A stretch of 52,647 bases of DNA from Bacillota bacterium (GCA_023443285.1 JAEZVB010000093.1:1-52647); one strand, 5' to 3'. Positions 23,183 to 32,797 are shown, counted from the first letter of the stretch. Made by a program: numbers and translations. Notes: generated by a model not told the origin, from the letters alone.

Positions 23183-26128
23183 CTATTTGTAGATAATACC
23201 TTTAAAGCTTCTTCCGTCAATTTTAGCCTTGAATGGCTCCTGTCTCCTAACAAGCTTGACATATTTTGTTTGTTGCAGGACAGGTTGGTTGAGCAACCAC
23301 TTCCAATCAAGCATCCCCGCAGCTTCGTTATCATATTGAATATGAAAGTATCCCATATGGGTAGCAGTAAGATTATGAAAGAAATGACTACCCAGTGATG
23401 GTTCTGGCCGGAGATCCTTAAGATCGACTTCCACTATGATCAAAGCTTGCGACATTTGCTCCCATGTCAAAGGAATGCCTAACCATCGGTCTGATGTTCC
23501 CATTCGTCCAAATCCAATGAGAATGCACCGGCGGCCTTCCTTAAACAACATCTTGTTTAGCTCACTAATCTCACTAGCAATTTGAACGCTGTCCTGCAAG
23601 TTAAAGGTCTCAGGATCCACAAAAATAATATCGTGGATATTTTGATAGCTTCCATAACCAATGGTACGCTGGCTGAAACACCAGGATTCCACGGACTCAT
23701 CCATATTAACCTGAAAAGCTTCTCTTCCAACCACCATCGGTCTAATCTGTAAGAAGTTAAATTCCTTAGGTTTACTTCTATCCTTAGGAATATTGACAGC
23801 AAACTCGATTTCAACATCTGCGCCAAATGATTGCTTTCCTAGTCTCAGCAAGTCTTTTATTATTTGCGTCAATGGCAGCCTATTATACTTAAGAATAGGC
23901 GCAAATGTCACCAGTTTAGGCCCAGATTGATTTACATTATCATAGATGCAGTCATTTTCAGCGGAATAGGTGCTGCCAGTATATTCCAATGACTGATCTT
24001 TATGTGCCTGAGAAATCGGAAGCTTCTTATAAATATAGTCTTCGTCGGCACGCAGTGTGATATCGGCGGAATCTTTTAGATTGATAGCATAAAATGCATT
24101 TTGGGATTTTTTCAGATACTCATTGGGGCTTGAAACGAGAGGATTCAGTTTAGGGTAAGCCGGGGAAAAACGGTATACCCGCTCACCCTCAACGATGGCT
24201 TTTCCTAAGCCTAGAGCAAGACTGACGGTTCCGTCTTCCGGTTTCAAGGGGTAATAAGGATAAAAGTTATACGATTGAGCCACGCCGGAAATGGCCGGAT
24301 AATAGAGGTCACCATAGCGTTCCCCGACCAGTTCCTGGATCAGAACAGCCATTTTCTCTTCTTCAATTCGGATATCTGCATTCTTGGCATATTGCACAGG
24401 AGCCGCATAAAAAACGGAAGCATAAACCAGCTTAACCGCATCCGCAAGCTGTTTAAACCGAACTTCATAGTCTGCATGACAGTTTGGAACCACATATGTA
24501 TTGTAGATACCAGCAAAAGGCAATATCCTCGAATCCTCCAGAATGCTTGACGAACGAACTGCGAGCGGACATTTTATATGTTGAGTCAAAACACGCAGAT
24601 TTTCCTGAACCGCAGTTGGCAAAGGGCTTTCTGTAAACCTTTGCGCAATCGCCTCCTCCGTTGGGTTGGATGCAAGAAAGGTATACAGCTTATTCTCTTC
24701 AATAAATTCTTCAAAAACATCACTGCCAATAACAAACGAGCGAGGCACCTTGACTTTCATATCTTCGTATTTATCCGCCAATTGGGCCTTGGCAATCATG
24801 ACGTTCATAAAAGCAACCCCTCTGGCTTTCCCCCCCAAAGAGCCTGTCCCCAGTTTAATAAACGCATTTTCCATATCTTTTTTGGAAAGGCCTTCAAAAT
24901 CAAGAACCAACCCCGATTGGTATTTTTGAAAATAATCATTCAACACTTTTAGGATATAGGATCGGATATCAGAAACACTAGCAACTTGCGTTGTGTCTAC
25001 AAACCTCAGTTTTTCCGCCACTTCAATTTCTGCCCGAGCACGAAACCAGCGTGAAAATTGATTTTGGGTCGCATGATAATACAGGCTCTCATCCGGCAGG
25101 TCTCGGATTATCCTTTCTAGGCTTGTAATGTCATTTGCTTCATCAATGACTCTGCCATCAGGATACTTAAACACAAAAGAACCAAAACCATAGTTTTGCA
25201 AAATATATGTGCGCAAATTATGCAGAAGGTTGAGAGAGTTTTTGTTCAGAAAATCCAAATGTAAGGCTTTAGCTTTTTCAGCATTTTCTAATTCCTCAGA
25301 CTGTAATAAAAAAGGAAGGTCAGGGATCATCTCCCGCACTATTCTACTCAGTTCAAAACCAGCCTGAGGATTTAGTACTCCATCCTTGGGAAACCTCACA
25401 TCAGAAATTATCCCCAGTAAATTGTAGCGATACTTGCCAATAATCGCCATTGCCTCTTCATAGGTTTCCGCGAGAAGAATCTTCGGTCTAAGGCGAACTC
25501 TGAGTAAACCATGGTTAAGATTCATGGCATGCAACACCAGACACCGGGTCTGTGTCAAAATTTCTGTATAGATAGCAGGCAAAATTTGCGAGTAATAGGC
25601 TGGAGAATCATCCACCAAAAGAATGGCCTGAACTCCTAACTTGCTGTCTGTTTCTACGTTTTGCTGGTCTTCAATATATTTTATGATAGCTACTAGAACC
25701 TTATTATCTCCCGACCAGTGGAACACTCTGTCTATACAAGAAATCCCCCTGATCCGGGCAATCATTTCCGGAGTCAACCGATCATAAGAAAGCATAACTA
25801 TTGGGATGTTTGGATAGGCTTTATGGATTGTTGTTTCAAAGTCAAACGAACTCATATCGCTTATACGAGACATGGTAATGATCAGATGGATAGTACTTGT
25901 TTTCAGTTCTTCACAAGCATCTTCTCCGTTATCTACCCAATGAATCCTAGGTATAAAAGGAATACTCAAGTCGCTGAAATGATGGTAAATCTGCTCGATT
26001 AACCGTCCATCTTCTTCAAGGACATACGCATCGTACTCAGTAGATATCAGCAGTATTTCGGTAACCCTGTTTTTCATCAGGTCATGAATACCTGAAAACC
26101 GTGCCTTCATGTCACCAAATTTCTTCAT
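23183..26128 (-). CDS. PPDK-N (PEP/pyruvate-binding) protein with receiver-like domains
   Basis: 981 residues from ATG 26128 (AGGAG seven bases upstream). Two receiver-like segments come first: one at about 20-150 (ILLISTEYDAYVLEEDG, LIITMSRISD) and one at about 165-310 (ILLVDDSPAYYSQ, GIISDVRFPKDG). From about 420 a PPDK-N ATP-binding domain follows: KLGTGSLGGKARGVAFMN, CPLAVRSSSILEDSRILPFA and FNFLQIRPMV. The rest has no phospho-histidine swivelling domain and no PEP TIM barrel, so it cannot run the normal PEP-synthase cycle. The same arrangement is annotated in several anaerobes as a PEP synthase-like protein. I infer a signalling or dikinase-like role. Exact substrate unknown. Confidence 0.8.
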   Translation of the reverse strand: MKKFGDMKARFSGIHDLMKNRVTEILLISTEYDAYVLEEDGRLIEQIYHHFSDLSIPFIPRIHWVDNGEDACEELKTSTIHLIITMSRISDMSSFDFETTIHKAYPNIPIVMLSYDRLTPEMIARIRGISCIDRVFHWSGDNKVLVAIIKYIEDQQNVETDSKLGVQAILLVDDSPAYYSQILPAIYTEILTQTRCLVLHAMNLNHGLLRVRLRPKILLAETYEEAMAIIGKYRYNLLGIISDVRFPKDGVLNPQAGFELSRIVREMIPDLPFLLQSEELENAEKAKALHLDFLNKNSLNLLHNLRTYILQNYGFGSFVFKYPDGRVIDEANDITSLERIIRDLPDESLYYHATQNQFSRWFRARAEIEVAEKLRFVDTTQVASVSDIRSYILKVLNDYFQKYQSGLVLDFEGLSKKDMENAFIKLGTGSLGGKARGVAFMNVMIAKAQLADKYEDMKVKVPRSFVIGSDVFEEFIEENKLYTFLASNPTEEAIAQRFTESPLPTAVQENLRVLTQHIKCPLAVRSSSILEDSRILPFAGIYNTYVVPNCHADYEVRFKQLADAVKLVYASVFYAAPVQYAKNADIRIEEEKMAVLIQELVGERYGDLYYPAISGVAQSYNFYPYYPLKPEDGTVSLALGLGKAIVEGERVYRFSPAYPKLNPLVSSPNEYLKKSQNAFYAINLKDSADITLRADEDYIYKKLPISQAHKDQSLEYTGSTYSAENDCIYDNVNQSGPKLVTFAPILKYNRLPLTQIIKDLLRLGKQSFGADVEIEFAVNIPKDRSKPKEFNFLQIRPMVVGREAFQVNMDESVESWCFSQRTIGYGSYQNIHDIIFVDPETFNLQDSVQIASEISELNKMLFKEGRRCILIGFGRMGTSDRWLGIPLTWEQMSQALIIVEVDLKDLRPEPSLGSHFFHNLTATHMGYFHIQYDNEAAGMLDWKWLLNQPVLQQTKYVKLVRRQEPFKAKIDGRSFKGIIYK

Positions 26129-26192
26129 AGCACTTCTCCTACTCCTTGAAATTCTCTGCAAACCTTACTATCAGTATATACTAAGTATTATT

Positions 26193-27341
26193 TTATGGCT
26201 CTTTTGAACCTATTGCAAACAGCAGCAAGCCTGCGCAAACACCAATACCAGCAACACCATACATAATTTCATATCCCCAGTATTCTCCAATAAGGCCAAA
26301 GATCATAGCACCTGTTGTAATCCCAACATCCATAAATGCAGTAAAAAAGGCAAGTGCACTTGACCGCTCATGCGGCAATGTCTGATCCACCACGAAAGCG
26401 TTGAGTGCAGGCATAAGGGCACCAAACCCTAAACCAAAACAGCCGCCAATAGTTATCAGCAGCTCTATATTATGAAGAAACGGCAGCAGAAATGCTGCAA
26501 TCGCTAACAGCGTTAAAAATGGTAGAATCACTGCACGCCGTCCATATCGGTCTGATAATTTTCCGGCAACAACTCGGCTGACCAGCGTAAAAACAGCATA
26601 GGTTGTAAAAAATATCCCGAAGTTAGTAATTCCTTGCTTAGGCGCATATACGGGTAGAAATGTAATTACCGCACCATATAATGAAGCCGCAGTAAAAAAG
26701 GTTAAGGAAGCCACTAAAACAGCTCGCTGGCGCCCCACTGTCCAAACACTAACTGCTTGTTGCTTACATTTTTCCGGTTTAATTTCATCCATAAAACACA
26801 CAGCTAAGCAGGCAGCCCCAGCAGTAATGATTGAATATAAAAACAATCGAGAAAAATCATGTGTACTCGTAATAATCATAGTCCCCCAAGCCGGAAAAAG
26901 CGCCATAGCCACAACATTGGCAACACCATAAACGCCCATAACTTCTCCCCTTCGTGTAAGAGGGGCTAAATCAGCTACATAGGCAAAAGCTGCAGCTAAA
27001 TAACTGCCATGCGCAATTCCGTGCAACATTCTTAATACATACAGGGGGATAATATCCTGGATTTGCCCATAAAACACAAATAGCAGCGAAAAGAAGCCTG
27101 ATCCAAGTAACATGAGCTTTTTGCGTCCATATACATCAGCCTGCTTAGCAAAATAAGGCCTCAATATAACAGACGCCATTGTAAAAATTCCTATGACCAA
27201 TCCAATTTGACTTGTTGTTCCGCCTAAGTCCGCTACAAACTGTGGTATCGTCGGAAGCAATAAATAGAAACTGCCAAAATATAAAAAGCTAGTAAGACAA
27301 GATAGCATAAAATTCTTTGACAGTAATCTAAACTCACTCAT
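26193..27341 (-). CDS. MFS transporter
   Basis: 382 residues, twelve predicted helices. The first-loop motif is GLVIGIFTMASVILRPYF followed by AKQADVYGRKKLML, and the second half repeats it with SRVVAGKLSDRYGRRAVIL. Related to YwoG/DHA1-type drug or sugar efflux carriers. A GGGAG site precedes ATG 27341. A dispersed repeat (27412-27507) lies about 70 bases upstream. The substrate cannot be predicted. Confidence 0.88.
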   Translation of the reverse strand: MSEFRLLSKNFMLSCLTSFLYFGSFYLLLPTIPQFVADLGGTTSQIGLVIGIFTMASVILRPYFAKQADVYGRKKLMLLGSGFFSLLFVFYGQIQDIIPLYVLRMLHGIAHGSYLAAAFAYVADLAPLTRRGEVMGVYGVANVVAMALFPAWGTMIITSTHDFSRLFLYSIITAGAACLAVCFMDEIKPEKCKQQAVSVWTVGRQRAVLVASLTFFTAASLYGAVITFLPVYAPKQGITNFGIFFTTYAVFTLVSRVVAGKLSDRYGRRAVILPFLTLLAIAAFLLPFLHNIELLITIGGCFGLGFGALMPALNAFVVDQTLPHERSSALAFFTAFMDVGITTGAMIFGLIGEYWGYEIMYGVAGIGVCAGLLLFAIGSKEP

Positions 27342-27411
27342 TATGTATCTCCCTTTCCTTTACACATCACAATCGTAACCGTTTTCTCCGGCATCTGTTT
27401 CTATGTATAAA

Positions 27412-27507
27412 GAAAACACGGCTTACGCCGAGCCTTTGGCGAAAGCGGAAGTCGATGTTGCCCTTATCCTGTTTTTAAGAAAGTTCTGCTTTCTGAGGGT
27501 GAAAAAG
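27412..27507. repeat. Dispersed ~95-base repeat, copy 1
   Basis: Begins GAAAACACGGCTTACGCCGA and runs through GGCGAAAGC, GGAAGTCG, CTTATCCTG to GCTTTCT and AAAAAG. It matches 41717-41811 along its whole length with few changes. It can form two stem-loops, around CGCC...GGCG and AGAAAG...CTTTCT. Its AAAAAG end merges with the T-tract (minus strand) of the terminator at 27501-27526. No ribosome site or conserved frame. Confidence 0.85.
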
Positions 27508-27526
27508 CCGTCCTGATGGGACGGCC
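27501..27526 (-). terminator. Terminator of the exported LPP20-like gene
   Basis: gccgtcc (27507-27513) pairs with ggacggc (27519-27525), followed on the minus strand by TTTTT that overlaps the end of the dispersed repeat. Confidence 0.8.
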
Positions 27527-27584
27527 CTCTTATCGATTTACTTACTTATTCTTGACTTAACAAAGACATTCCTGAGAAAAGGGA

Positions 27585-28382
27585 CTAGTTCACTTCTATG
27601 AATTTACAATCGTAACCACCATCAGTATTAATAATGTAGCTATGGAATTTCAAACGCAAAGCCTCTCCATCCATTTTTCCTTTATAAACAACATTACCTT
27701 TAGGAAAATGCAGTGAAAAAGTAATCACCCCATTTTGAACAGAATATTTGCCCTTTCCGCCTGGCGCAATATCCAGTGCATTATATATCTCAGCCACAGG
27801 TTCGTTTATCGACGTAAAATAGCTGGTTACAGTCCCATCTGCGAAAAAGCGATAGTAATAATAAAAATAATGACCGCTATGATAGGATACAGCCCGGTAT
27901 AGACCGTTATATTTCAGTAATTCCTTATCCTCATAGATTGATGCAGCCTTAGTTGTGGGTGTAATCGAAGTACTCTTTACTGAAACACTAAGGTTTTTCA
28001 CAAATTCGTCAAATTTCACAGTATCAACAATTGCTTTAATTTTCACCCGCACCTCCATGCCATTACCGACCTGGGTTCTTTGGGTGTCTAGTATAGATAC
28101 TTTAATAACACCAGTGGAAAAAGCAACTAAAAGCTCATCTGAAATTTGACGATTTTCAACACTAATTCTAGTAACAAGGGTGCCCGACTGATCCAGCGCA
28201 TTTCGCTTGGCTTTTAATAAAGCCCGTTCCTCGGCCATCGCCGGCGTGTCATTGTCACCCATTTGATAAGTACCTTCCGCTAAGATTTCTACAGGTTCTG
28301 CAAACACCGGTATAGCCAGTGCGGAAAATACAAATAATGCAAGCACAACTATTGCTATCCGTAGCCCTCTAGTCTTTTTCAT
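27585..28382 (-). CDS. Exported protein with LPP20/FlgT-like N-terminal domain
   Basis: 265 residues from ATG 28382 (AGGTGG upstream). The signal peptide reads KKTRGLRIAIVVLALFVFSA, with likely cleavage after VFA. Residues about 30-130 (ILAEGTYQMGDNDTPAMAEE, RALLKAKRNALDQSG, VRVKIKAIVDT) resemble the LPP20/FlgT-N type domain found in envelope proteins, where an alpha helix packs on a small sheet. The C-terminal 110 residues are Tyr/Gly-rich beta strands (GHYFYYYYRFF, GKYSVQNGVITFSLHF), probably a lipocalin-like or DUF-type barrel. Single gene. Function unknown. Confidence 0.7.
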   Translation of the reverse strand: MKKTRGLRIAIVVLALFVFSALAIPVFAEPVEILAEGTYQMGDNDTPAMAEERALLKAKRNALDQSGTLVTRISVENRQISDELLVAFSTGVIKVSILDTQRTQVGNGMEVRVKIKAIVDTVKFDEFVKNLSVSVKSTSITPTTKAASIYEDKELLKYNGLYRAVSYHSGHYFYYYYRFFADGTVTSYFTSINEPVAEIYNALDIAPGGKGKYSVQNGVITFSLHFPKGNVVYKGKMDGEALRLKFHSYIINTDGGYDCKFIEVN

Positions 28383-28678
28383 AAAACACCACCTATCGAT
28401 CCAATTATATATTCTTAATATTTCCACAAAACCCATGGAAATCCTTTATAGTTCATATTACGCTTTGACCAATAGGATCTATTTTTCCTGGCAAGGGCGC
28501 ACATACATCTAAAGCTTGTCCCAACCAGGTTAATTTGCTATACTCTAACTGTTAATCCACGCTGATTTAAAGCGACATTTAGATTAATTCCAAACCCAAA
28601 CAAAAGTAAAACCTCCATATAATTTCTTATATATATACAAGTTAAATCGTTGGTTTTATGACGAAAGGATGATTTTGC

Positions 28679-29665
28679 TTGAGTAAAATTACAATTCTCA
28701 TACCTTGTTACAATGAGCAGGAAGTATTGCAGCGATTATGGGAAAGGTTACATGCAGTTTTAGGGGAAATTGCATCATGCACATTTGAAATCTTATTTGT
28801 TAATGATGGAAGTAGCGACAATACCATTAAAATTATAAAGTCATTAGCTGAGCTACATCACCAAATCTCCTATCTTGACTTATCCCGCAATTTTGGAAAA
28901 GAACTGGCAATGATTGCAGGGTTAGATTATGCCACAGGTGATGCCGTAATTATCATGGATGCTGACCTGCAGCATCCGCCAGAGCTCATCCCTGAAATGA
29001 TTAAGTACTGGAAACAGGGGTATGACGATGTATTTGCCAAGCGCAGAAAGCGTACAGGCGAAAACTTTTTAAGACGCTGGGCCGCAAATACATTTTATAG
29101 TTTGTTACAAAAGATAACGACAATTAAGATTCAGGAAAACGTAGGTGACTTTCGTCTGCTTGACAGGCGATGTGTAGATGCAATAAAGTTAATGCGCGAA
29201 ACACAGCGCTACACAAAAGGAATATTTAGCTGGATAGGCTATACTAAAAAAGAAATTCTCTATGATTCTGCTCTGAGGGCAGCCGGCAAAACAAAGTGGA
29301 GTCTCTTTAACCTAATTAATCTGGCGATTGAGGGCATTACCTCCTTTACCACCTTTCCGTTAAGGATTTCCTCAATTATTGGTATTCTTATTTCATTTTT
29401 TGCTTTTGGTTATATGGCATGGATCATTTTTAATACGCTCATGTTTGGTGACCCGGTACAAGGCTTTCCCACTTTAGTGTCAGTAGTACTTTTCCTTGGT
29501 GGTATACAATTAATATTCTTAGGAGTAATTGGAGAATACTTGGCAAGAGTTTTTAATGAAACAAAAAGACGACCACTCTACTTGATAAACGAATATAACG
29601 GCAAAAAAGTTGTGTATCGCGATGAAATCAGAGAATGTCGGCACTATGGAGTGAAAATAGATTGA
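28679..29665 (+). CDS. Polyprenyl-phosphate glycosyltransferase (GT2, GtrB/DPM type)
   Basis: 328 residues with TTG start (AAAGGAT upstream). The N-terminal GT2 domain has ITILIPCYNEQEVLQRL, FVNDGSSDNT, NFGKELAMIAGLDYATGD and the metal-binding MDADLQHPPEL. The C-terminus holds two membrane helices (ISSIIGILISFFAFGYMAWI and VSVVLFLGGIQLIFLGVIG), as in ArnC/GtrB/DPM1. It moves a sugar from a nucleotide to undecaprenyl phosphate at the inner face of the membrane. It overlaps the GtrA gene, its classic partner. Confidence 0.93.
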   Translation: MSKITILIPCYNEQEVLQRLWERLHAVLGEIASCTFEILFVNDGSSDNTIKIIKSLAELHHQISYLDLSRNFGKELAMIAGLDYATGDAVIIMDADLQHPPELIPEMIKYWKQGYDDVFAKRRKRTGENFLRRWAANTFYSLLQKITTIKIQENVGDFRLLDRRCVDAIKLMRETQRYTKGIFSWIGYTKKEILYDSALRAAGKTKWSLFNLINLAIEGITSFTTFPLRISSIIGILISFFAFGYMAWIIFNTLMFGDPVQGFPTLVSVVLFLGGIQLIFLGVIGEYLARVFNETKRRPLYLINEYNGKKVVYRDEIRECRHYGVKID

Positions 29666-30075
29666 GAGAAGCAGTACTAGGTCAAACCTGGTCTTATCTT
29701 TTTTTTGGAATACTTACAACGGCTGTTAATTTTATTAGCTATATCTTTTTTACTAGGCTATTGGATCTTGATTACAGAGTATCCGCTTCGTTAGCTTGGT
29801 TTCTCTCTGTTGTTTTTGCTTATTTTACAAATAAATTTTATGTTTTTCAAAGTGAAGTAGCTACGGGAATACTCCTGATTAAAGAATTTCTAAGTTTTTT
29901 ATTTTTTAGAGTGCTTTCGTATTTTATTGATATATTATCAATAATTATTTTAGTTGAACGGTTACAGGTTCTTGATACAGTATCCAAAATTATTGCCAGC
30001 GTTATTGTAGCAATAGTCAATTATTTCGCAAGCAAATACCTTATCTTTCGTTTAAAAGTAAAAACTGATGAATAA
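29662..30075 (+). CDS. GtrA-family membrane protein
   Basis: About 137 residues from TTG 29662, which overlaps the upstream TGA (TTGA) and has GGAG ten bases before it; an in-frame ATG at 29635 has no ribosome site. Four membrane helices (LFFGILTTAVNFISYIFF; ASLAWFLSVVFAYFTNKFYV; FLFFRVLSYFIDILSIIIL; KIIASVIVAIVNYFASKYLI). GtrA proteins are proposed to flip undecaprenyl-linked sugar across the membrane. Translationally coupled to the GT2 gene and followed after 73 bases by a ChbG-type deacetylase. Confidence 0.88.
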   Translation: MREAVLGQTWSYLFFGILTTAVNFISYIFFTRLLDLDYRVSASLAWFLSVVFAYFTNKFYVFQSEVATGILLIKEFLSFLFFRVLSYFIDILSIIILVERLQVLDTVSKIIASVIVAIVNYFASKYLIFRLKVKTDE

Positions 30076-30148
30076 AAGACTGTTGTCGTGTCAAGATGCA
30101 AAGTTCCATATGTATAGAATCAAACCATGTTCATTTTAAGGAGACACA

Positions 30149-30997
30149 ATGAGAAAGCTGATTATCAATGCCGATGATTTTGGACGTCATTACTTAATAA
30201 ATAGTGCTGTCATTCACGGACATTCCTCTGGTTGCATTACAAGTGCTTCGCTCATGCCAAGCGGCGTTGCATTCCAGGATGCGATAGACCAAGCAGCAAA
30301 TTATCCAAATCTAGGAATCGGTATCCATTTAACCTTGATCGGAGAGATACCTGTATTATCACCAGATAAAGTACCTTCGTTGGTTGATAACGAAGGTTTT
30401 CTGTGTAAAGAATACCCACAATTTATGGCACGTTTTTTTCAGGGGCGCATCAATTTACGCGAGGTACGTGCTGAATTGACAGCCCAAATTGATAAAGTAA
30501 TTGCTCATGGTATAGCAGTTACACATATAGATAGTCATCAGCATCTTCACGTTCTGCCTGGAATTATTGATATAGTGCTGGATATAGCTGCTACATATAA
30601 AATCAAAGCCATACGAATTCCTGCTGTACCCATTCGTTTTACCGGTGGATATCCATATAAATTCAATCAATTTGTCGGACGTTCTGGCTTAGTGTTATTA
30701 GCAAAATTGGCAAAGGCCAAAGCTAAAAGACGAGGGTTTAAAATCCCCGATCACTTCTTTGGTATAGTAGCAGGTGGTTGTCTACGGGAAAAATGCCTTC
30801 TAGATATTATCCAACACCTGCCTAACGGAGTCAGTGAGATTATGGTTCATCCAGGCGATAATGATCGCGTACTCAGTGCTGACTGTGGATGGTCACACCA
30901 GTTTCAGGAAGAACTGAATACTGTATCAAGTGCTCAGGTTGCCAGTCTTATAAAAGAGCAAAACATAACACTGGCGTCGTTCAGGGATATTCTTTGA
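30149..30997 (+). CDS. ChbG/HpnK-family (YdjC-like) deacetylase
   Basis: 282 residues. The metal-site motifs are INADDFGRHYLIN at the start, GIGIHLTLIG, THIDSHQHLHVLPG (His cluster near residue 130) and SEIMVHPGDNDRV. The family (PF04794) removes acetyl groups from amino sugars: ChbG on chitobiose and HpnK in hopanoid glycolipid synthesis. Third gene of the GT2-GtrA operon, so it probably deacetylates a lipid-linked N-acetyl-hexosamine delivered by that pair. GGAG precedes ATG. No signal peptide. Confidence 0.9.
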   Translation: MRKLIINADDFGRHYLINSAVIHGHSSGCITSASLMPSGVAFQDAIDQAANYPNLGIGIHLTLIGEIPVLSPDKVPSLVDNEGFLCKEYPQFMARFFQGRINLREVRAELTAQIDKVIAHGIAVTHIDSHQHLHVLPGIIDIVLDIAATYKIKAIRIPAVPIRFTGGYPYKFNQFVGRSGLVLLAKLAKAKAKRRGFKIPDHFFGIVAGGCLREKCLLDIIQHLPNGVSEIMVHPGDNDRVLSADCGWSHQFQEELNTVSSAQVASLIKEQNITLASFRDIL

Positions 30998-31003
30998 TAT
31001 AAG

Positions 31004-31042
31004 AGGCCACGCTGAAGTAAATTCTCAGCGTGGCCTTTTATA
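31004..31042 (+). terminator. Terminator of the GT2-GtrA-ChbG operon
   Basis: Perfect 12-bp stem, aggccacgctga (31004-31015) with tcagcgtggcct (31025-31036), then TTTTAT. Confidence 0.85.
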
Positions 31043-31108
31043 ATAACTCTAATTCTGATAGGCGCAACAAAATTCATTGATGATTTGATACTTGAGGCTC
31101 TCCAATAC

Positions 31109-32797
31109 TCATTCTGGCGCCTTTAGCTTGATTTCTTTCAATCCATAATAATTAGCAAGAAACGTTCTAGATAAACTGTTGCTCAAATCTTCAAAATAGA
31201 CATGCCTCAATACACGGCTCTTTATCGATATTGGCGCAACCTCCAGATGAGTCGCCCCCTGCCTTGACATTTTTTCTATATAAGCAATACGTTGACTATC
31301 TTCTTGATATACAATAGCATACTGATGCAAAACTGCAGCCATCATTGGAATCATAATCATTCCCGTGAAGAGTACCAGGTATTTTTTACGGGAGTTATTT
31401 AGCAGGTAATGATAAATTTCAGGAATAGTAAAAGCACTTACAGCACCAGTAATCAAAAAAGCCACAGAACCAAAAGCCGCACGTCCGGGATAATTAGGAG
31501 AAGCAACCATGACAAAATGGTTAAACAATGCTAAAGCAATCCAAGCGACGGCATAATAACTACCAGGATAAGCACGAAAGACTTTCCGCCATGCAATTGC
31601 AGGCATTATTGCTTTAATGTCCTTTTTTTGCAACACTAATTTATGAGATATATAGCGATATAACTGTGTAATTGTCAAAAGATATATTACCATTTCCTCT
31701 AGCCCGGACATTGTATTGAAAAATTGCAATTTAAGCTTTGGAGTTGCGATACCTAGAGGCATAGCAACATAGTCATACAGCAAATTGCCAAGCCATTTTG
31801 AAAAGAAATTGTCATTCAGATACGAGGCTAGCAAAAATATAATGATGCCAATAGTCCAGGCGGATGAGATTGTGAACTGGCGCTCATTACCTTGCCTCGA
31901 AACAGGCTGGGTTCCTTGTACTCTCGCTTGATCTGTAAGCAAAATGCGCCAAGCAAGTATTAAAAACAGGATAATCGGCAACACATAAAATAGCGTTTCA
32001 ACTCCAGCCGCGATTAAGTTAGTAAAGTGATAAATGAGTTTACTTTCTGCATCAGCATAGCGCACATAATTTCCAGGCGCAAGTACGAGCAAGGCAAGGC
32101 CAGTTAACGCACCGCAGGAGCCGGTAATCATCCATTTATCTAGATGTTTCTTCTTGTAAAGAAGGAAAGTAAGACCAGCAACAGCAGCAGTCATTGTAGT
32201 GGCGGTATTCTCAATCGTCCAGCCGGCAATAACCCCACCAAAAAACATTCCAATAGCAGTTAGATAGTTATCTTTCAAGAATTCCTTTTCTAAAAAAGAA
32301 AAATGATACGGTAGTAGAATTGCAAGAATAAGTACTGCCGAAAACAGATAACCGCAAGCTCCGGCCATCCATATATTAACTTCGGCGAAATGGGGGAAGC
32401 CAAGCCAAGTAAAAAATATAATTAGTAAAAGAATATACGGATTGAAATGCATCGTAATCTTTCGTTGTGAGTGCCAATACATAAGAATAACGAGAGCAGT
32501 ATATAAAAAGGCGTTGAATGGGTTAAACCATTGTTTGCCCAGCAAAAGAAAGCTGTCTAATACAAAATAGGGAACCATTCTCCCGCCATGTGTAAAATAG
32601 TGGCGGTATAAGGACTGAAAAACATCTGGCCAAGTCGTAATTTTGTCAAAAGTATCCCAAATCAGAGAATACCAATAATCATCGCGATGTAGGGGCATAA
32701 AAAAATTTAGTACATACATGTAGCTAAACAGAAGTACCAATATACCCCATGAAAACAAATCCTCTTTATTTACTTTTTTCGTATTTATGTCGGACAT
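31109..32797 (-). CDS. DUF6056-like polytopic membrane protein (possible GT-C enzyme)
   Basis: 562 residues with about eleven to twelve membrane segments. A short N-terminal helix (ILVLLFSYMYVLNFFMP) is followed by LHRDDYWYSLIWD, an acidic pair in the first extracytoplasmic loop as in GT-C glycosyltransferases. FTHGGRMVPYF comes next and the WMAGACGYLFSA and GWTIENTAT stretches later. This is the DUF6056 pattern as I recall it. A role in transferring sugar from a lipid carrier outside the membrane would fit the GT2-GtrA genes convergent to it, but this is inference. ATG 32797 with GGAG. Confidence 0.75.
   Translation of the reverse strand: MSDINTKKVNKEDLFSWGILVLLFSYMYVLNFFMPLHRDDYWYSLIWDTFDKITTWPDVFQSLYRHYFTHGGRMVPYFVLDSFLLLGKQWFNPFNAFLYTALVILMYWHSQRKITMHFNPYILLLIIFFTWLGFPHFAEVNIWMAGACGYLFSAVLILAILLPYHFSFLEKEFLKDNYLTAIGMFFGGVIAGWTIENTATTMTAAVAGLTFLLYKKKHLDKWMITGSCGALTGLALLVLAPGNYVRYADAESKLIYHFTNLIAAGVETLFYVLPIILFLILAWRILLTDQARVQGTQPVSRQGNERQFTISSAWTIGIIIFLLASYLNDNFFSKWLGNLLYDYVAMPLGIATPKLKLQFFNTMSGLEEMVIYLLTITQLYRYISHKLVLQKKDIKAIMPAIAWRKVFRAYPGSYYAVAWIALALFNHFVMVASPNYPGRAAFGSVAFLITGAVSAFTIPEIYHYLLNNSRKKYLVLFTGMIMIPMMAAVLHQYAIVYQEDSQRIAYIEKMSRQGATHLEVAPISIKSRVLRHVYFEDLSNSLSRTFLANYYGLKEIKLKAPE

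Noticed and set aside
23122..23334. 70-codon minus-strand frame overlapping the PPDK-N 3' end
   Set aside because: Out-of-frame shadow of the large gene.
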